From Mesorhizobium amorphae CCNWGS0123 (GTDB taxonomy: Bacteria; Pseudomonadota; Alphaproteobacteria; Rhizobiales; Rhizobiaceae), in NCBI RefSeq assembly GCF_001686985.1, contig NZ_CP015318.1, positions 2,416,001-2,480,000 on the forward strand: a DNA stretch of 64,000 nt. The letters are read 5' to 3'. Of this stretch, positions 16,464 through 25,289 are shown piece after piece. Under the pieces are notes generated by a model. That model saw only the letters and a list, made by a program, of their open reading frames with translations, was not told where the DNA came from and searched no databases. Each line of letters opens with the position of its first letter. Position 1 is the first letter of the stretch. Made by a program: the position numbers and the translations under genes.

Positions 16464-17987
16464 CTAGCTCGTCGCGAGCTCCATCACCGCGACATTGCTG
16501 GCTTCGCTCCGCTCGAGGATGCCGCGCTGGCGGCCACGGCTCAGCACCAGCACGCGATGCGAGAGGCCGAGCACCTCCTCGAGGTCGGAGCTCACCACCA
16601 CCACCGCCATGCCGGAGCGGGCGAGGTCGGCGATCACATCGTAGATCGCGGCACGCGCGCCGACATCGATGCCGCGCGTCGGCTCGTCGAGGATGAACAC
16701 CTTGGGCGGACGCGACACCCATTTGGCGATGATCACCTTCTGCTGGTTGCCACCGGAAAGTTTTGAGACCGCCTGGTTCGGCCGGCCCTTGACGCCGAGC
16801 CTGGAGATGCCGGCCTCGGCGAATTTCTGCACCGCCTTGGGAAACACCCAGCCCTTCGGCGCGACATGGTCGAAATTGCCGAACGCCAGGTTCTCGCCGA
16901 TGGTCTGGTCGAGCACCACGCCTTGCGCCTTGCGGTCTTCCGGCACCAGCACGACGCCGGCCTTGATCGCCGCTGCCGGGCCGCTGAGATGCACCGGTTG
17001 GCCTCCAACGCGCACTGAGCCCGACGAGATCGGATCGGCGCCGGCGATCGCCCGTACCAGCTCCGTGCGGCCGGCGCCGATCAGCCCGGCAATGCCGAGG
17101 ATTTCGCCCGATTTCACCGAGAAGCTGACATCATTGAAACTGCGCTCCGGCGAGGACAGGTTTTCGACCTCGAGCAGCGTGTCGGTGCCCGGCGGCGACA
17201 GCGTCGGGAACATCCGCTCGACGCTACGGCCGACCATCTGTTCGACCACGGTGCGCACGGACACATCGGCGCGCTCGTGCCGGGCGACGATGCGCCCGTC
17301 GCGCATCACCACCACGCGGTCGGCGATCTGCGCGATCTCGTCCAGCCTGTGGCTGATATAGATGAAGGACATGCCTTCGGCCTTGAGCTTGCGGATCTGC
17401 TGGAACAACAGTTCCGTCTCTTCGCCGCCGAGCGCCGCCGTCGGTTCGTCGAAGATCAGCAATTCGGCATTCAGCGTCAGAGCCTTGGCGATCTCGACCT
17501 GCTGCTGGGCGGCGATGCGCAGCGTGCGCACCATGCGCTCCGGCGAGACGTCGAGGCCGAGCCGCTTCAATTGCGCCGAGGCCTTTGCATTCATGGTCGC
17601 GCGGTCGATGCGGCCGCCGCGCATCGGCAGGCGCCCGACATAGACGTTCTCCGCCACCGACAGGTCCGGCAGCAGCTTCAATTCCTGATGGATCATGCCG
17701 ACGCCGGCCTCGATAGCCGCGGCGGGATTGGCGGGGGAATAAGGTTTCCCCCGCCAGATTATGGAGCCGGCATCGGACTTGGTCGCGCCGGCGATGATGT
17801 TCGAGACGGTCGACTTGCCGGCGCCGTTCTCGCCGAGCAGCGCCACGACCTCGCCCGGCCGCACCTCGAAGCTCGCATCGGCCAGGACCTGGACCGGTCC
17901 GTAGCTCTTGCAGAGGCCGTTGACGAACAGCCCGTTGTGGGGGCTTTCGCTTTGGCGGGGATCAGGCGACATCGTTGTGCTCGTCAA
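16464..17987 (-). CDS. Sugar ABC transporter ATPase, RbsA type
   Basis: The 507-residue protein has two nucleotide-binding domains, as in ribose/xylose-type ATPases. The first has Walker A GENGAGKST (about residues 52-60) and LLIFDEPTAAL. The second has the degenerate GLIGAGRTEL in place of Walker A, the signature LSGGNQQKVIIAKW, and VFILDEPTRGIDVGA. This asymmetry is normal for the family. It follows the binding-protein gene by 35 bp and powers the importer with the permease at 19094-20104. Substrate is probably a pentose, polyol or related sugar. Confidence 0.93.
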   Translation of the reverse strand: MTSTTMSPDPRQSESPHNGLFVNGLCKSYGPVQVLADASFEVRPGEVVALLGENGAGKSTVSNIIAGATKSDAGSIIWRGKPYSPANPAAAIEAGVGMIHQELKLLPDLSVAENVYVGRLPMRGGRIDRATMNAKASAQLKRLGLDVSPERMVRTLRIAAQQQVEIAKALTLNAELLIFDEPTAALGGEETELLFQQIRKLKAEGMSFIYISHRLDEIAQIADRVVVMRDGRIVARHERADVSVRTVVEQMVGRSVERMFPTLSPPGTDTLLEVENLSSPERSFNDVSFSVKSGEILGIAGLIGAGRTELVRAIAGADPISSGSVRVGGQPVHLSGPAAAIKAGVVLVPEDRKAQGVVLDQTIGENLAFGNFDHVAPKGWVFPKAVQKFAEAGISRLGVKGRPNQAVSKLSGGNQQKVIIAKWVSRPPKVFILDEPTRGIDVGARAAIYDVIADLARSGMAVVVVSSDLEEVLGLSHRVLVLSRGRQRGILERSEASNVAVMELATS

Positions 17988-18022
17988 CTCTCAAACATGC
18001 CAAGTCTCAAACATGCCAGGTT

Positions 18023-18961
18023 TCAAGGGTGCTTGGCGATGAACTGCTCGACATTGTCCTTGGTGGTCAGCGTCGCGTCCTGCAGCTGCTCGGCGGGAAT
18101 TGTCTCGCCGGCCACCAGCTTGATCGCCGCATCGACGGCGAGCCGACCCATGCCTTGCGTCTGCTGCGTCGCGGTAACGTCGAAGACACCGTCCTTCAGC
18201 GCCTTCAGCGCCGCCACGTCGCCGTCGAAGCCGGCAACCCAGACCTTGTGGCCGGGATTGGCGACCTTGACCGCCTGCGCGGCACCCAGCGCCAGCGCGT
18301 CTGCCTGGCCGATGACGATCGACACGTCGGGATGCGACTGCAAGAGATCCTGCGTCAGCTTGAAGCCTTCGTCCTGGTGCCAGCCTTCGCTCCACAGCTC
18401 GCCGACCACCTTGATATCGGGGTAGCCCTTGAGTGCTTCGCCGCAGCCCTTCGAACGGTCGACTTCCGGTGTCGTGCCCTTCTGGCCGTGGATGATGATC
18501 AGCTCGCCCTTGCCGCCGGCCTGCTTGGCGATGTAGTCGCACACCGCCTGGGCCGAGGCGACGCTGTTGGTGGCGATGAAGGTGTCGCCGGGCGCGCCGT
18601 CGGCGTTGCGGTCGACATTGACCACCGGGATGCCGGCGGCCTTGGCGGTCTTGGTCGGCACCGTGGCGGCGGTGGCACCGGCCGGGATGTAGATCAGCGC
18701 GTCGATGTTCTGCGTGATCAGGTCCTGCACCTGGCTGACCTGCGTTGCCGAATCGCCCTTGGCGTCGACGGTGACTACTTCGATGCCCTTCTCCTTGCCA
18801 TAGGCTTCGACGGACTGCTTGATCTGGTTGAAGAAGTCGGCCTGCAGATTGGCCACCGCAAGGCCAAGCTTCTTGGCCTCTTTGGCCGAGGCCATGTCGG
18901 TGAGGCCGAGCAGCGGAACGATGGCGGCCGCGGCAAGCAAGAGTGAACGTTTGGTCAGCAT
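18023..18961 (-). CDS. Sugar ABC transporter periplasmic binding protein, RbsB type
   Basis: The 312-residue protein has a Sec signal peptide (about residues 1-26, ending ASA) and a type-I periplasmic binding fold of the ribose-binding family. Features include LGLAVANLQADFFNQIKQS, ALIYIPAGA and VAGFDGD. It delivers an unidentified sugar or polyol to the adjacent permease. A strong GGAGG ribosome site precedes the ATG. The 132-bp gap to the permease gene upstream contains a short hairpin that may help raise its expression relative to the permease. Confidence 0.92.
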   Translation of the reverse strand: MLTKRSLLLAAAAIVPLLGLTDMASAKEAKKLGLAVANLQADFFNQIKQSVEAYGKEKGIEVVTVDAKGDSATQVSQVQDLITQNIDALIYIPAGATAATVPTKTAKAAGIPVVNVDRNADGAPGDTFIATNSVASAQAVCDYIAKQAGGKGELIIIHGQKGTTPEVDRSKGCGEALKGYPDIKVVGELWSEGWHQDEGFKLTQDLLQSHPDVSIVIGQADALALGAAQAVKVANPGHKVWVAGFDGDVAALKALKDGVFDVTATQQTQGMGRLAVDAAIKLVAGETIPAEQLQDATLTTKDNVEQFIAKHP

Positions 18962-19055
18962 GGTTTTCCTCCGTTGATATTCAATCTGTCCCGCCTGCGC
19001 AGCTCAGCGCCCCTTGGCCGAACATTCCCAGTTTCGGATCGACCGATCCGTTTCC

Positions 19056-19070
19056 GCCCGGATGCCGGGC
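19056..19070 (-). other. Short hairpin before the binding-protein gene
   Basis: GCCCGGatgCCGGGC is a perfect 6-bp inverted repeat with a 3-base loop, located between the permease stop and the binding-protein start. No T tract follows on the minus strand, so it is more likely an mRNA processing or stability element than a terminator. Confidence 0.35.
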
Positions 19071-19093
19071 GAATTCCTATTGCGCCCCGCTCT

Positions 19094-20104
19094 TCACTGC
19101 GCTCGCCGCCGCCAGGTGTCGGTGGCCACCGCCAGCGCGATCACTACGCCGATCACCACCTGCTGGATGAAGGGCGAGACGCCGAGCAGGTTGAGCCCGT
19201 TGCGCAGCACGCCGATGATGAGCACGCCGACGGTGGTGCCGCCGATCGAACCGACGCCGCCGGAGAGACTGGCGCCGCCAATCACCACCGCCGCGATCGT
19301 GTCCAGCTCGTAGCCGAGACCTGAACTCGGCTGCACGGAATCGAGCCGTGCGGCGAGCACGATGCCGGCGAGACCGGCCAGCACGCCGCAGATCGCATAG
19401 ACCCAGTTGGTCAACGACTTCACCGGAATGCCCGACAGCCGCGCGACCTCGGCGCTGCCGCCGATCGCATAGAGGCTGCGGCCGGTGGCGCGGTAGTTGA
19501 GGAAGATGGCGAAGATGATCGCCAGCACGATCATCAGCCCGACGGTGACCGACAGGAAGCCGAAATGGCGGATGATCGACAGGTTGGTGAACCAGTCGGA
19601 AAAGCCGACTATCTGCGAGCCGTCGGTGATCATGTTGGCGAGGCCGCGCGCCACCGACATCATCGCCAGGGTGGCGATGAAGGGCGGCAGCTTGGTGAGC
19701 GTCACCAGCAGGCCCGAGACCAGGCCGCACAGGCCGGCGACGAAGAGCGCCGCGGCGATGCCGGCGGGCAGTCCGAGATTGAGATAGTCGGGATGAGCGA
19801 CAAAACCCATCACCATGGAAGCCAGCGCCAGCACCGAGCCGACCGACAGGTCGATGCCGCCGATCAGGATGACCAGCGTCATGCCGATCGCCATGATGCC
19901 CAGCACCGTGATCTGGTCGAGCACGTTGAGGATGTTGCGCACGGTCAGGAATGTGTCGGTGGTCAGTGTCAGCGCCAGGCAGAGCAGCACCAGGCCGATC
20001 AGCGGTCCCATGGTTCCGGCGAACAGCGCCGAAAGCTTCGCGCCGGTCGCGCCTTGAGCGCCGGTCGTGGCTTTCAGATCGCTTGCATCATTGCTCACGG
20101 TCAC
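19094..20104 (-). CDS. Sugar ABC transporter permease, RbsC type
   Basis: The roughly 336-residue hydrophobic protein is a ribose-type permease with about eight to ten membrane spans. Motifs such as GGIDLSVGSVLALASMV, RATGRSLYAIGGS and GGASLSGGVGSIGGT are characteristic. I place the start at the GTG at 20104, which has a GGAGGAGA ribosome site. A second GTG six bases later is possible, and the longer reading from 20164 lacks a ribosome site. It is the first gene of the five-gene operon running to 14779, divergent from the SorC regulator. Confidence 0.92.
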   Translation of the reverse strand: MTVSNDASDLKATTGAQGATGAKLSALFAGTMGPLIGLVLLCLALTLTTDTFLTVRNILNVLDQITVLGIMAIGMTLVILIGGIDLSVGSVLALASMVMGFVAHPDYLNLGLPAGIAAALFVAGLCGLVSGLLVTLTKLPPFIATLAMMSVARGLANMITDGSQIVGFSDWFTNLSIIRHFGFLSVTVGLMIVLAIIFAIFLNYRATGRSLYAIGGSAEVARLSGIPVKSLTNWVYAICGVLAGLAGIVLAARLDSVQPSSGLGYELDTIAAVVIGGASLSGGVGSIGGTTVGVLIIGVLRNGLNLLGVSPFIQQVVIGVVIALAVATDTWRRRAQ

Positions 20105-20150
20105 TTCGTCTCCTCCGTCAGCGAACCGGCGATGGCTTGCCGCTCGCTCT

Positions 20151-20218
20151 TGTTCACCAGGCACCTCCCTGTGAACAATTTATCCTTGATATGCAATTTT
20201 GTTCAGCTAAACTGTTCA
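20151..20218. promoter_or_regulatory. Cluster of TGTTCA half-sites between permease and SorC gene
   Basis: Four copies of TGTTCA or its complement occur at 20151, 20172, 20200 and 20213. The first two form a perfect inverted repeat TGTTCAC-N13-GTGAACA, and the last two are direct repeats 13 bp apart. They lie in the divergent intergenic region, a natural position for SorC-family operators. TGAACA recurs at 24889-24894, before the kinase operon. Confidence 0.5.
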
Positions 20219-20314
20219 TCAGAAAATTGTCAAGTGCCGCGAACGCATTCGACAGCGGTTTGCGCGGCAATGCGGTTTGCCTTACGGGAAGCTTTTTGCG
20301 GGAGGGCAAGAAAG

Positions 20315-21277
20315 ATGGCGACCATGGAGAACGAGAGGGCATCGCGCTTTCCGGACGCCGAACTGAAGGCCCGCGCGGCCTGGCACTATTATGTCGAGGG
20401 CCTGACGCAGGAGCGGATCTCCGAGATCCTTGGCATAGGCCGCATCAAGGTGCATCGCATCCTCTCCGCCGCGCGCGAGGAGGGGGTCGTCCAGTTTCGC
20501 ATCCGCGACAGCGTCGTCGAATGCGTGCAACTCGAGGAGAGCCTGAAGCAGCGCTACGGCCTGAGCCAGGCCGTGGTCGTGCCCTCGGCCGCCGACCGCA
20601 GCAATGCGCCGCTGATGATCGGCCATGCCGCTGCTACCTATCTGGCCGACAATGTGAATATCGGCGATGTCATTGCGCTCGGCTGGGGCCGCACGCTGAA
20701 ATTCGCCATCAAGGAACTGCCCAGGCGGCCGATCGCCAGGACCACGGTGGTCTCCATGCTAGGCGGCCTCACCCATGCCCAGCCGCTCAACCCGACCGAA
20801 AGCGCCTGGGAGTTCGCCGAAAAGATCGGCGCCGAATGTTTCCTGCTGCCGGTGCCGGTCTATGCCGACAAGCCGGAGCAGCGCGACGCCTTCATGAGCC
20901 AGCGCAGCGTCCAGGACGTCGTCTTCCGGGCGCGCCGCGCCAACATCGCCGTGCTCAGCGTCGGCTCGTTCTCCAACGACAGCCCGATCGCCAATTACGG
21001 CTTCATCAAGCCGAGCGAGCTCGAGGAATTGCAGGCGGCCGGCGCCGTCGGCGATATCCTTTGCCATTTCATCGACGCCGAGGGCCGGCCGGTCGACCAT
21101 GAGGTCAACCGCCGGGTCTGCGCCTATCCGCTGCAGGAGCTGTCGGACATTCCGAACATCATCCTGGTCTCGGGTGGGCAGGAGAAGGTGGCCATTATGC
21201 GCGCCGCGCTCGCCAACACCAAGATATCGGTGCTGATCACCGACGAGGACGCGGCCAAGGGCCTGCTTGGTCGCTGA
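20315..21277 (+). CDS. SorC/DeoR-type sugar-responsive transcriptional regulator
   Basis: The 320-residue protein has an N-terminal helix-turn-helix (about residues 15-55: YVEGLTQERISEILGIGRIKVHRIL) and a C-terminal sugar-phosphate-binding domain of the SorC family, with GWGRTLK and a late VSGGQEKVAIMRAAL motif. It resembles erythritol-type regulators such as EryD. The ATG at 20315 has a GGAGGG ribosome site 8 bp upstream; the frame is open far upstream but without support. Divergent from the sugar ABC operon, it probably represses both that operon and the kinase operon until a phosphorylated intermediate binds. Confidence 0.9.
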   Translation: MATMENERASRFPDAELKARAAWHYYVEGLTQERISEILGIGRIKVHRILSAAREEGVVQFRIRDSVVECVQLEESLKQRYGLSQAVVVPSAADRSNAPLMIGHAAATYLADNVNIGDVIALGWGRTLKFAIKELPRRPIARTTVVSMLGGLTHAQPLNPTESAWEFAEKIGAECFLLPVPVYADKPEQRDAFMSQRSVQDVVFRARRANIAVLSVGSFSNDSPIANYGFIKPSELEELQAAGAVGDILCHFIDAEGRPVDHEVNRRVCAYPLQELSDIPNIILVSGGQEKVAIMRAALANTKISVLITDEDAAKGLLGR

Positions 21278-21301
21278 GGTCTGGCATTCAGTCGCGGTTC
21301 T

Positions 21302-21904
21302 TCAAAACTCGCAGGGTTTGGGGCGGCTGTCGTCGGACCAGTCCGCGAGGGCGATCGGCGCGAACTTTCCTTCGACCGGCTTGCCGTCGTCCAGATCCTG
21401 CGAGGCGATGCCCTTGCCGGTGAGAAAATCGATGTCGCAACCGCCGAGCGTCGTCTCGACCGTGCCATCGGATTTATGCACGTTCCAGTCCCAGTCGCGG
21501 CTGTAGCCGGCGACCAGGAATTTGCCTTCGCGATAGACGATCGTCAGCGTCGCCTCCGTCGATTTGTTGGCGCCGCAGCCGAAACACGAGGTGATGACCA
21601 GCGATTCCTTGCCCTTGCTTTCGAGCGCAAGAATCCGCTCCTCCGTAAGCGACTTCTTGACGAAGTCAGGTTTGCGCGAAGGGTCGAGTTTTCCCTCGCC
21701 GGCAGCCAGATAGATGGAGAGCTCCGCTTGCCCGTTGTCGGCATCCTGCGCGATCACGGCCCGATCCATTTGGCCATCAGCGTCGATGTCGAGTGCGACC
21801 TCGAATGGCGGTTCGGTAGGTTCGCTGTCGGCGAGCGCGGACATCGGGATTGTGGCAAGGGCGACCATCCAGGACAGGGCCGCGAGATGAGATGCAGTCT
21901 TCAT
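21302..21904 (-). CDS. Hypothetical exported protein (200 aa)
   Basis: Function not recognised. A signal peptide covers about residues 1-25 (ending ALA). The mature part begins with a calcium-loop-like DIDADGQMD stretch near residue 39 and carries a CFGCG motif plus two further cysteines, so disulfides are likely in the periplasm. FG-GAP-like repeats in hydrolase-associated proteins look similar, but the match is too short to be sure. The gene converges on the SorC regulator with 24 bp between stops and may be unrelated to the sugar operons around it. Confidence 0.65.
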   Translation of the reverse strand: MKTASHLAALSWMVALATIPMSALADSEPTEPPFEVALDIDADGQMDRAVIAQDADNGQAELSIYLAAGEGKLDPSRKPDFVKKSLTEERILALESKGKESLVITSCFGCGANKSTEATLTIVYREGKFLVAGYSRDWDWNVHKSDGTVETTLGGCDIDFLTGKGIASQDLDDGKPVEGKFAPIALADWSDDSRPKPCEF

Positions 21905-22003
21905 GGCTGCAAATCTAGCATTGGCTGGACAAGACGCAAAAGTGGCTCCGCTGGCAGACAGAACACCAGGAGTTCTGGATCTGGAAAACTGGCGCCGTCG
22001 ACT

Positions 22004-23497
22004 CTACGCCGAAGCGTTGGCGAGCCGTGCGTGGATGTCACGCGTCGCGTGATAGAGGTCGCGGTAGATCGCTTTGCGGGCGCGGTAGCCCGGGACCAGT
22101 TCATCGACGGGATCGACATGTCTGGTCGGCGCCGCGGTCATCGCTTCGGCCGCCGCCTCGGGCGACGCAAACCATCCGACGGCCGACGTCGCCAGCATCG
22201 CGGCACCCAGCGCCGCCGCTTCGTTGACCGGCGACACGGAGAGTGGCCGCTCGAGCACGCTGGCCATGATCCGCATCAGCAGCGCCGAATTGGTGCCGCC
22301 GCCGGCCGCGATCATTGCCGCCGGCTTGCCGCCGGTCTGGCCTTCCATCGCCTCGCTGGCGATGGCCTGCTCGAAGGCTATACCTTCGAGGGTCGCGCGG
22401 AAGAGATGCCTGGGCTCATGATCGAGCGACAGGCCGACGATGGCGCCACGCGCAGCGCCGTCCCAATAGGGGCTCATCACGCCAGCCCAGTAGGGCATGA
22501 CCAGCAGGCCGTCGCTGCCGGCAGTTACATCGACCGCCGCTTTCTCCAGCACCGCCGCCGAGGCCGAACCGGTGGTGCGCACGATCCAGTCAACCAGTTG
22601 CATGCCCGAGCGCAGCACCGTCTCCAGCATGAAGCCGGAGCCGGTGGGTGAGACCAGGGTGCGGAACGCGTCCGACTTGGTGACAGCGCCGGAATAGCAT
22701 CCGCTGACGACGCCGGAGCCGAGCGAGAGGTAGCTCTTGCCTGCACCGTAGACGCCCATCCCCAGGCCCATCGCCTGGCCATCGCCGGCGCCGGCAACGA
22801 TGGGCGTGCCGGCCCTCAGGCCGGTCAGCCCGGCAACGCTCTCGGCCAGTCCGCCGCAGATTTCGCCCGGTCCGATCAACTCCGGCAGTTGCTCCGGCCG
22901 AAGCCCGGCGGCTTCGACGAGCTTGGGATGCCAGGCGCCTGTCGCGACGTCGAGCAGCCCGAGCGGATCGGCACTTGCCGTGCTGGTGACCAGCCGACCG
23001 GTCAGCCGGTGCACGAAGAAACCATGCACGTCGACAAGGGCGGCCGCCTTGGCCAAAACCTCGGGCTGATGTTCGGCGAGCCATGCGGCGGCGTAGAGCG
23101 CCGGCGTCGGGTCCGGCGGCTTACCGCTCCAGTCGCGGATGGCCTCGCGGCCAAGCTCCGCTGAAAGCCGCGCCACCTGCGGGCGGGCGCGTTCGTCCAG
23201 CCACAGGATCGCCGGTATGAGCGGCTTGCCGGCGCTGTCGATCAGCGTGAAGGTCTCACGCTGATGGGCGATCGAAATCGCCGCCACGCGCTTGGCGCCG
23301 ATCTTGTCGGCAACCTGCTTCAGCGCCGTGACAAGCGCTGTCCACCAGTGCTCCGCATCCTGCTCGAAATGGCCGGGCTTCGGATTGGAAAGCGGATAGG
23401 TCTCGCGCGCCTGGAAGAGCTCCGCGCCGTCACGCGCAAAGGCGATCGCCTTCACGGCCGTCGTCGAGGCGTCGATCCCGATTACGACATCGTCCAT
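22004..23497 (-). CDS. FGGY-family carbohydrate kinase (xylulokinase-like)
   Basis: The 497-residue protein has the actin-like ATPase fold of FGGY kinases. The N-terminal phosphate motif is VIGIDASTTAVKAI, HQRETFTLID and LDERA lie in the first domain, and the C-terminal domain has AGGGTNSALLMRIMASVL and NEAAALGAAML. Such kinases phosphorylate ketoses or polyols in the cytoplasm. It lies 21 bp downstream of the SAF-domain oxidoreductase in one operon. Together with the SDRs it suggests polyol oxidation to a ketose followed by phosphorylation. Xylulokinase and erythritol kinase are both possible. Confidence 0.88.
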   Translation of the reverse strand: MDDVVIGIDASTTAVKAIAFARDGAELFQARETYPLSNPKPGHFEQDAEHWWTALVTALKQVADKIGAKRVAAISIAHQRETFTLIDSAGKPLIPAILWLDERARPQVARLSAELGREAIRDWSGKPPDPTPALYAAAWLAEHQPEVLAKAAALVDVHGFFVHRLTGRLVTSTASADPLGLLDVATGAWHPKLVEAAGLRPEQLPELIGPGEICGGLAESVAGLTGLRAGTPIVAGAGDGQAMGLGMGVYGAGKSYLSLGSGVVSGCYSGAVTKSDAFRTLVSPTGSGFMLETVLRSGMQLVDWIVRTTGSASAAVLEKAAVDVTAGSDGLLVMPYWAGVMSPYWDGAARGAIVGLSLDHEPRHLFRATLEGIAFEQAIASEAMEGQTGGKPAAMIAAGGGTNSALLMRIMASVLERPLSVSPVNEAAALGAAMLATSAVGWFASPEAAAEAMTAAPTRHVDPVDELVPGYRARKAIYRDLYHATRDIHARLANASA

Positions 23498-23518
23498 CAG
23501 GCGAGGATCCGGTGGAGA

Positions 23519-24841
23519 TCAGGCTGCGTTGGTGACGAACCGTCCGTCCGACTGGTCGAGACGACGGCGGATCTGGGTTATCACCATCGAATCGTCGGGT
23601 ACACAGTTTTCATAGGTCAGGAACTCGCCGGTCTTCACAGGCTTGACCACCTTGGCGCGTTCGGCGAGGCCGAGCGGCAGCGCGCCCTTGGCGCGTGCGC
23701 CCTCCCAGGTCATGGCGAAACCGCGATAGTCGTTCTCGCCGATCATGCCGAGCGACTGGCCGGTGCCGAGGTCGCTCTTGGCCACCGCCACCGCTTCGGC
23801 CACCGGATGGTCGAGCGGCTCCATGTCGGCCCGCTTGTAGACCACGGCGCGCGCTGCCGACAGCGGCACTTCCAGGCTGGTCAGATGGTAGGGCCGGAAG
23901 ATCGTGAAATAGGGGCCCTTGCCGACCTTGAGGTCGACCATCCTCTCAAGCACGCGCGGATGCCTGGTCTCGATGATGCAGAACACGCCGGGCGCCACGC
24001 CCTTGCCGATCGAATAGTCGACCACGCCCTTGCGGTGCAGCACGCCGCCATCCTCGCGCGGGCAGAGCACGCTGGCCAGCTCTTCAAGCGTCGCCGTCGG
24101 ACCGTGCATGCCCGGCACGTCGGGCACCAGGCCGGTGGCATTGGCGATCGCCACCATCTCGATCGCCGTCTTCGAACCGTCGACGAACTCGACCAGCATG
24201 CGCGCATTCATGTTGCGCTCGCTGGCCTCCTTCTCGTAGTCGGCGGGCATGGCGTCGATCTTCAGCGGGTTGTTCTTGCCCTTGCCGGCGGCGATGATGT
24301 TGAAGCCGAGGCTTTTGGCAAAGCCGATGATCTCCAGCGTGCAGGCGGGCTCGTCGCCGGCCGCACCGGTGTAGACGACGCCGGCTTTGCGCGCTTCCTC
24401 TTTCAGGAAGCGCCCGATGGTGATGTCAGCCTCGACATTGAGCATGACAATGTGCTTGCCGTTCTTCATCACTTCGAGCGCGAACAGCGTGCCGATATTG
24501 GGATTGCCGGTGGCGTCGATGATGACGTCGATGCGTCCGGCGGCGGCCAGCGCATGCAAATCCTCGGTCACCGCGATCTTGCCGGCCTCGATGGCGCGGT
24601 CGATGGCCGCGGCATTGGGCGCCTGGACGATGTCGGAACGGTCGTGGCCGGCAAGCAGTGCCGCATCGATCGCCGCCTGCGGCCGGACCTCGGAAATGGC
24701 GCCGATGCGCATCCCCGGCATCAGTGCGACCTGGACGACGATGTCGGTGCCCATCTGCCCGGCGCCGGCCAGCCCGATGGTGATCGGCCCCTGCTTTTCA
24801 GCGCGCTGCAAGAGTTCCGCTGCGAATTGCGGATGGGACAT
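23519..24841 (-). CDS. NAD(P)-dependent oxidoreductase with C-terminal SAF domain
   Basis: The 440-residue protein starts with a Rossmann-type motif (GLAGAGQMGTDI, residues 22-33) like homoserine dehydrogenase-type enzymes. The conserved IDATGNPNIG and GAAGDEPACTLEI segments follow. The last ~100 residues (DYRGFAMTWEGARAKGALPLGLAERA onward) look like a SAF domain, as in sugar-acid enzymes. The reaction is unknown. The ATG at 24841 has a GGAGG ribosome site; a start 13 codons earlier is less likely. It is the first gene of a two-gene operon with the FGGY kinase, suggesting conversion of a carbohydrate intermediate. Confidence 0.8.
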   Translation of the reverse strand: MSHPQFAAELLQRAEKQGPITIGLAGAGQMGTDIVVQVALMPGMRIGAISEVRPQAAIDAALLAGHDRSDIVQAPNAAAIDRAIEAGKIAVTEDLHALAAAGRIDVIIDATGNPNIGTLFALEVMKNGKHIVMLNVEADITIGRFLKEEARKAGVVYTGAAGDEPACTLEIIGFAKSLGFNIIAAGKGKNNPLKIDAMPADYEKEASERNMNARMLVEFVDGSKTAIEMVAIANATGLVPDVPGMHGPTATLEELASVLCPREDGGVLHRKGVVDYSIGKGVAPGVFCIIETRHPRVLERMVDLKVGKGPYFTIFRPYHLTSLEVPLSAARAVVYKRADMEPLDHPVAEAVAVAKSDLGTGQSLGMIGENDYRGFAMTWEGARAKGALPLGLAERAKVVKPVKTGEFLTYENCVPDDSMVITQIRRRLDQSDGRFVTNAA

Positions 24842-24888
24842 ATCGCTTCCTCCAGTTCCAGACGCGCCGCTGCGTCGCAATCATCTGT

Positions 24889-24923
24889 TGAACATTCCTA
24901 TTTCCATTTGAAAAATATTTCAA
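24889..24923. promoter_or_regulatory. Possible operator before the SAF-oxidoreductase operon
   Basis: TGAACA at 24889-24894 repeats the half-site seen before the sugar permease gene. A perfect inverted repeat TTGAAA-N4-TTTCAA follows at 24908-24923. Both are within 85 bp of the start codon. Binding by the SorC regulator at 20315 is a hypothesis. Confidence 0.35.
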
Positions 24924-25066
24924 CCGAGAAAAGGGGTGGAGTGGGAGGATTCAGATCGGGGGGCTGCTCGGTGTTAGGGCGACGGAGGGTGCCGGGTTGA
25001 CTGTCCCGTCATCAGCCCAGGACGGATGGTTCGCAACCTTCGAGATTGGCCGACGCCTCCCCTCCG

Positions 25067-25232
25067 GTCGTCATCCTCGGGCTTGACCCGAGGATCCATG
25101 CCGCGACATCAGCCGAAGAACGCGACGGCGCAAGAAACGTCTGCACCGCTGCATTCTTCGGCTGGTGTCACGGAATGGATCGCACGGTCTACGCGACGGA
25201 GCTTCGCTCCTGCTTCGCCCTGGGATGACGAA
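25067..25232. repeat. Rhizobial intergenic repeat with nested inverted repeats
   Basis: The stretch opens with a CCTCGGGCTTGACCCGAGG hairpin. It then holds two long inverted arms, around 25097-25130 and 25150-25185 (ATGCCGCGACATCAGCCGAAGAA against TTCTTCGGCTG then GTCACGGAATGG). It ends in CCCTGGGATGACGAAG. This is the familiar mosaic repeat of Rhizobiales. It fills most of the 448-bp gap 24842-25289; apart from the putative operator near 24900 nothing else was seen there. Confidence 0.7.
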
Positions 25233-25289
25233 GCGTTGGCTGTTTCAGCCAATCTCGCCGGCTGGCGCTAGCCGTCGACTAAGGACTGG

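Noticed and set aside
14779..16722. One continuous 647-codon open frame on the minus strand
   Set aside because: Only the part from the GTG at 15564 encodes an SDR protein. The upstream part is a shadow of the preceding SDR and ABC genes caused by high GC content.
24908..24923. TTGAAA-N4-TTTCAA as another methylamine operator
   Set aside because: It lacks the GAGTGAAAT start and the TTTC-TAAG end of that operator, and it lies in an unrelated sugar region. It was kept only as a possible local site.
23264..25000. Long plus-strand open frame opposite the SAF-oxidoreductase gene
   Set aside because: Its translation is low-complexity, rich in His, Arg, Asp and Gly with no domain. It mirrors the well-supported gene on the other strand.
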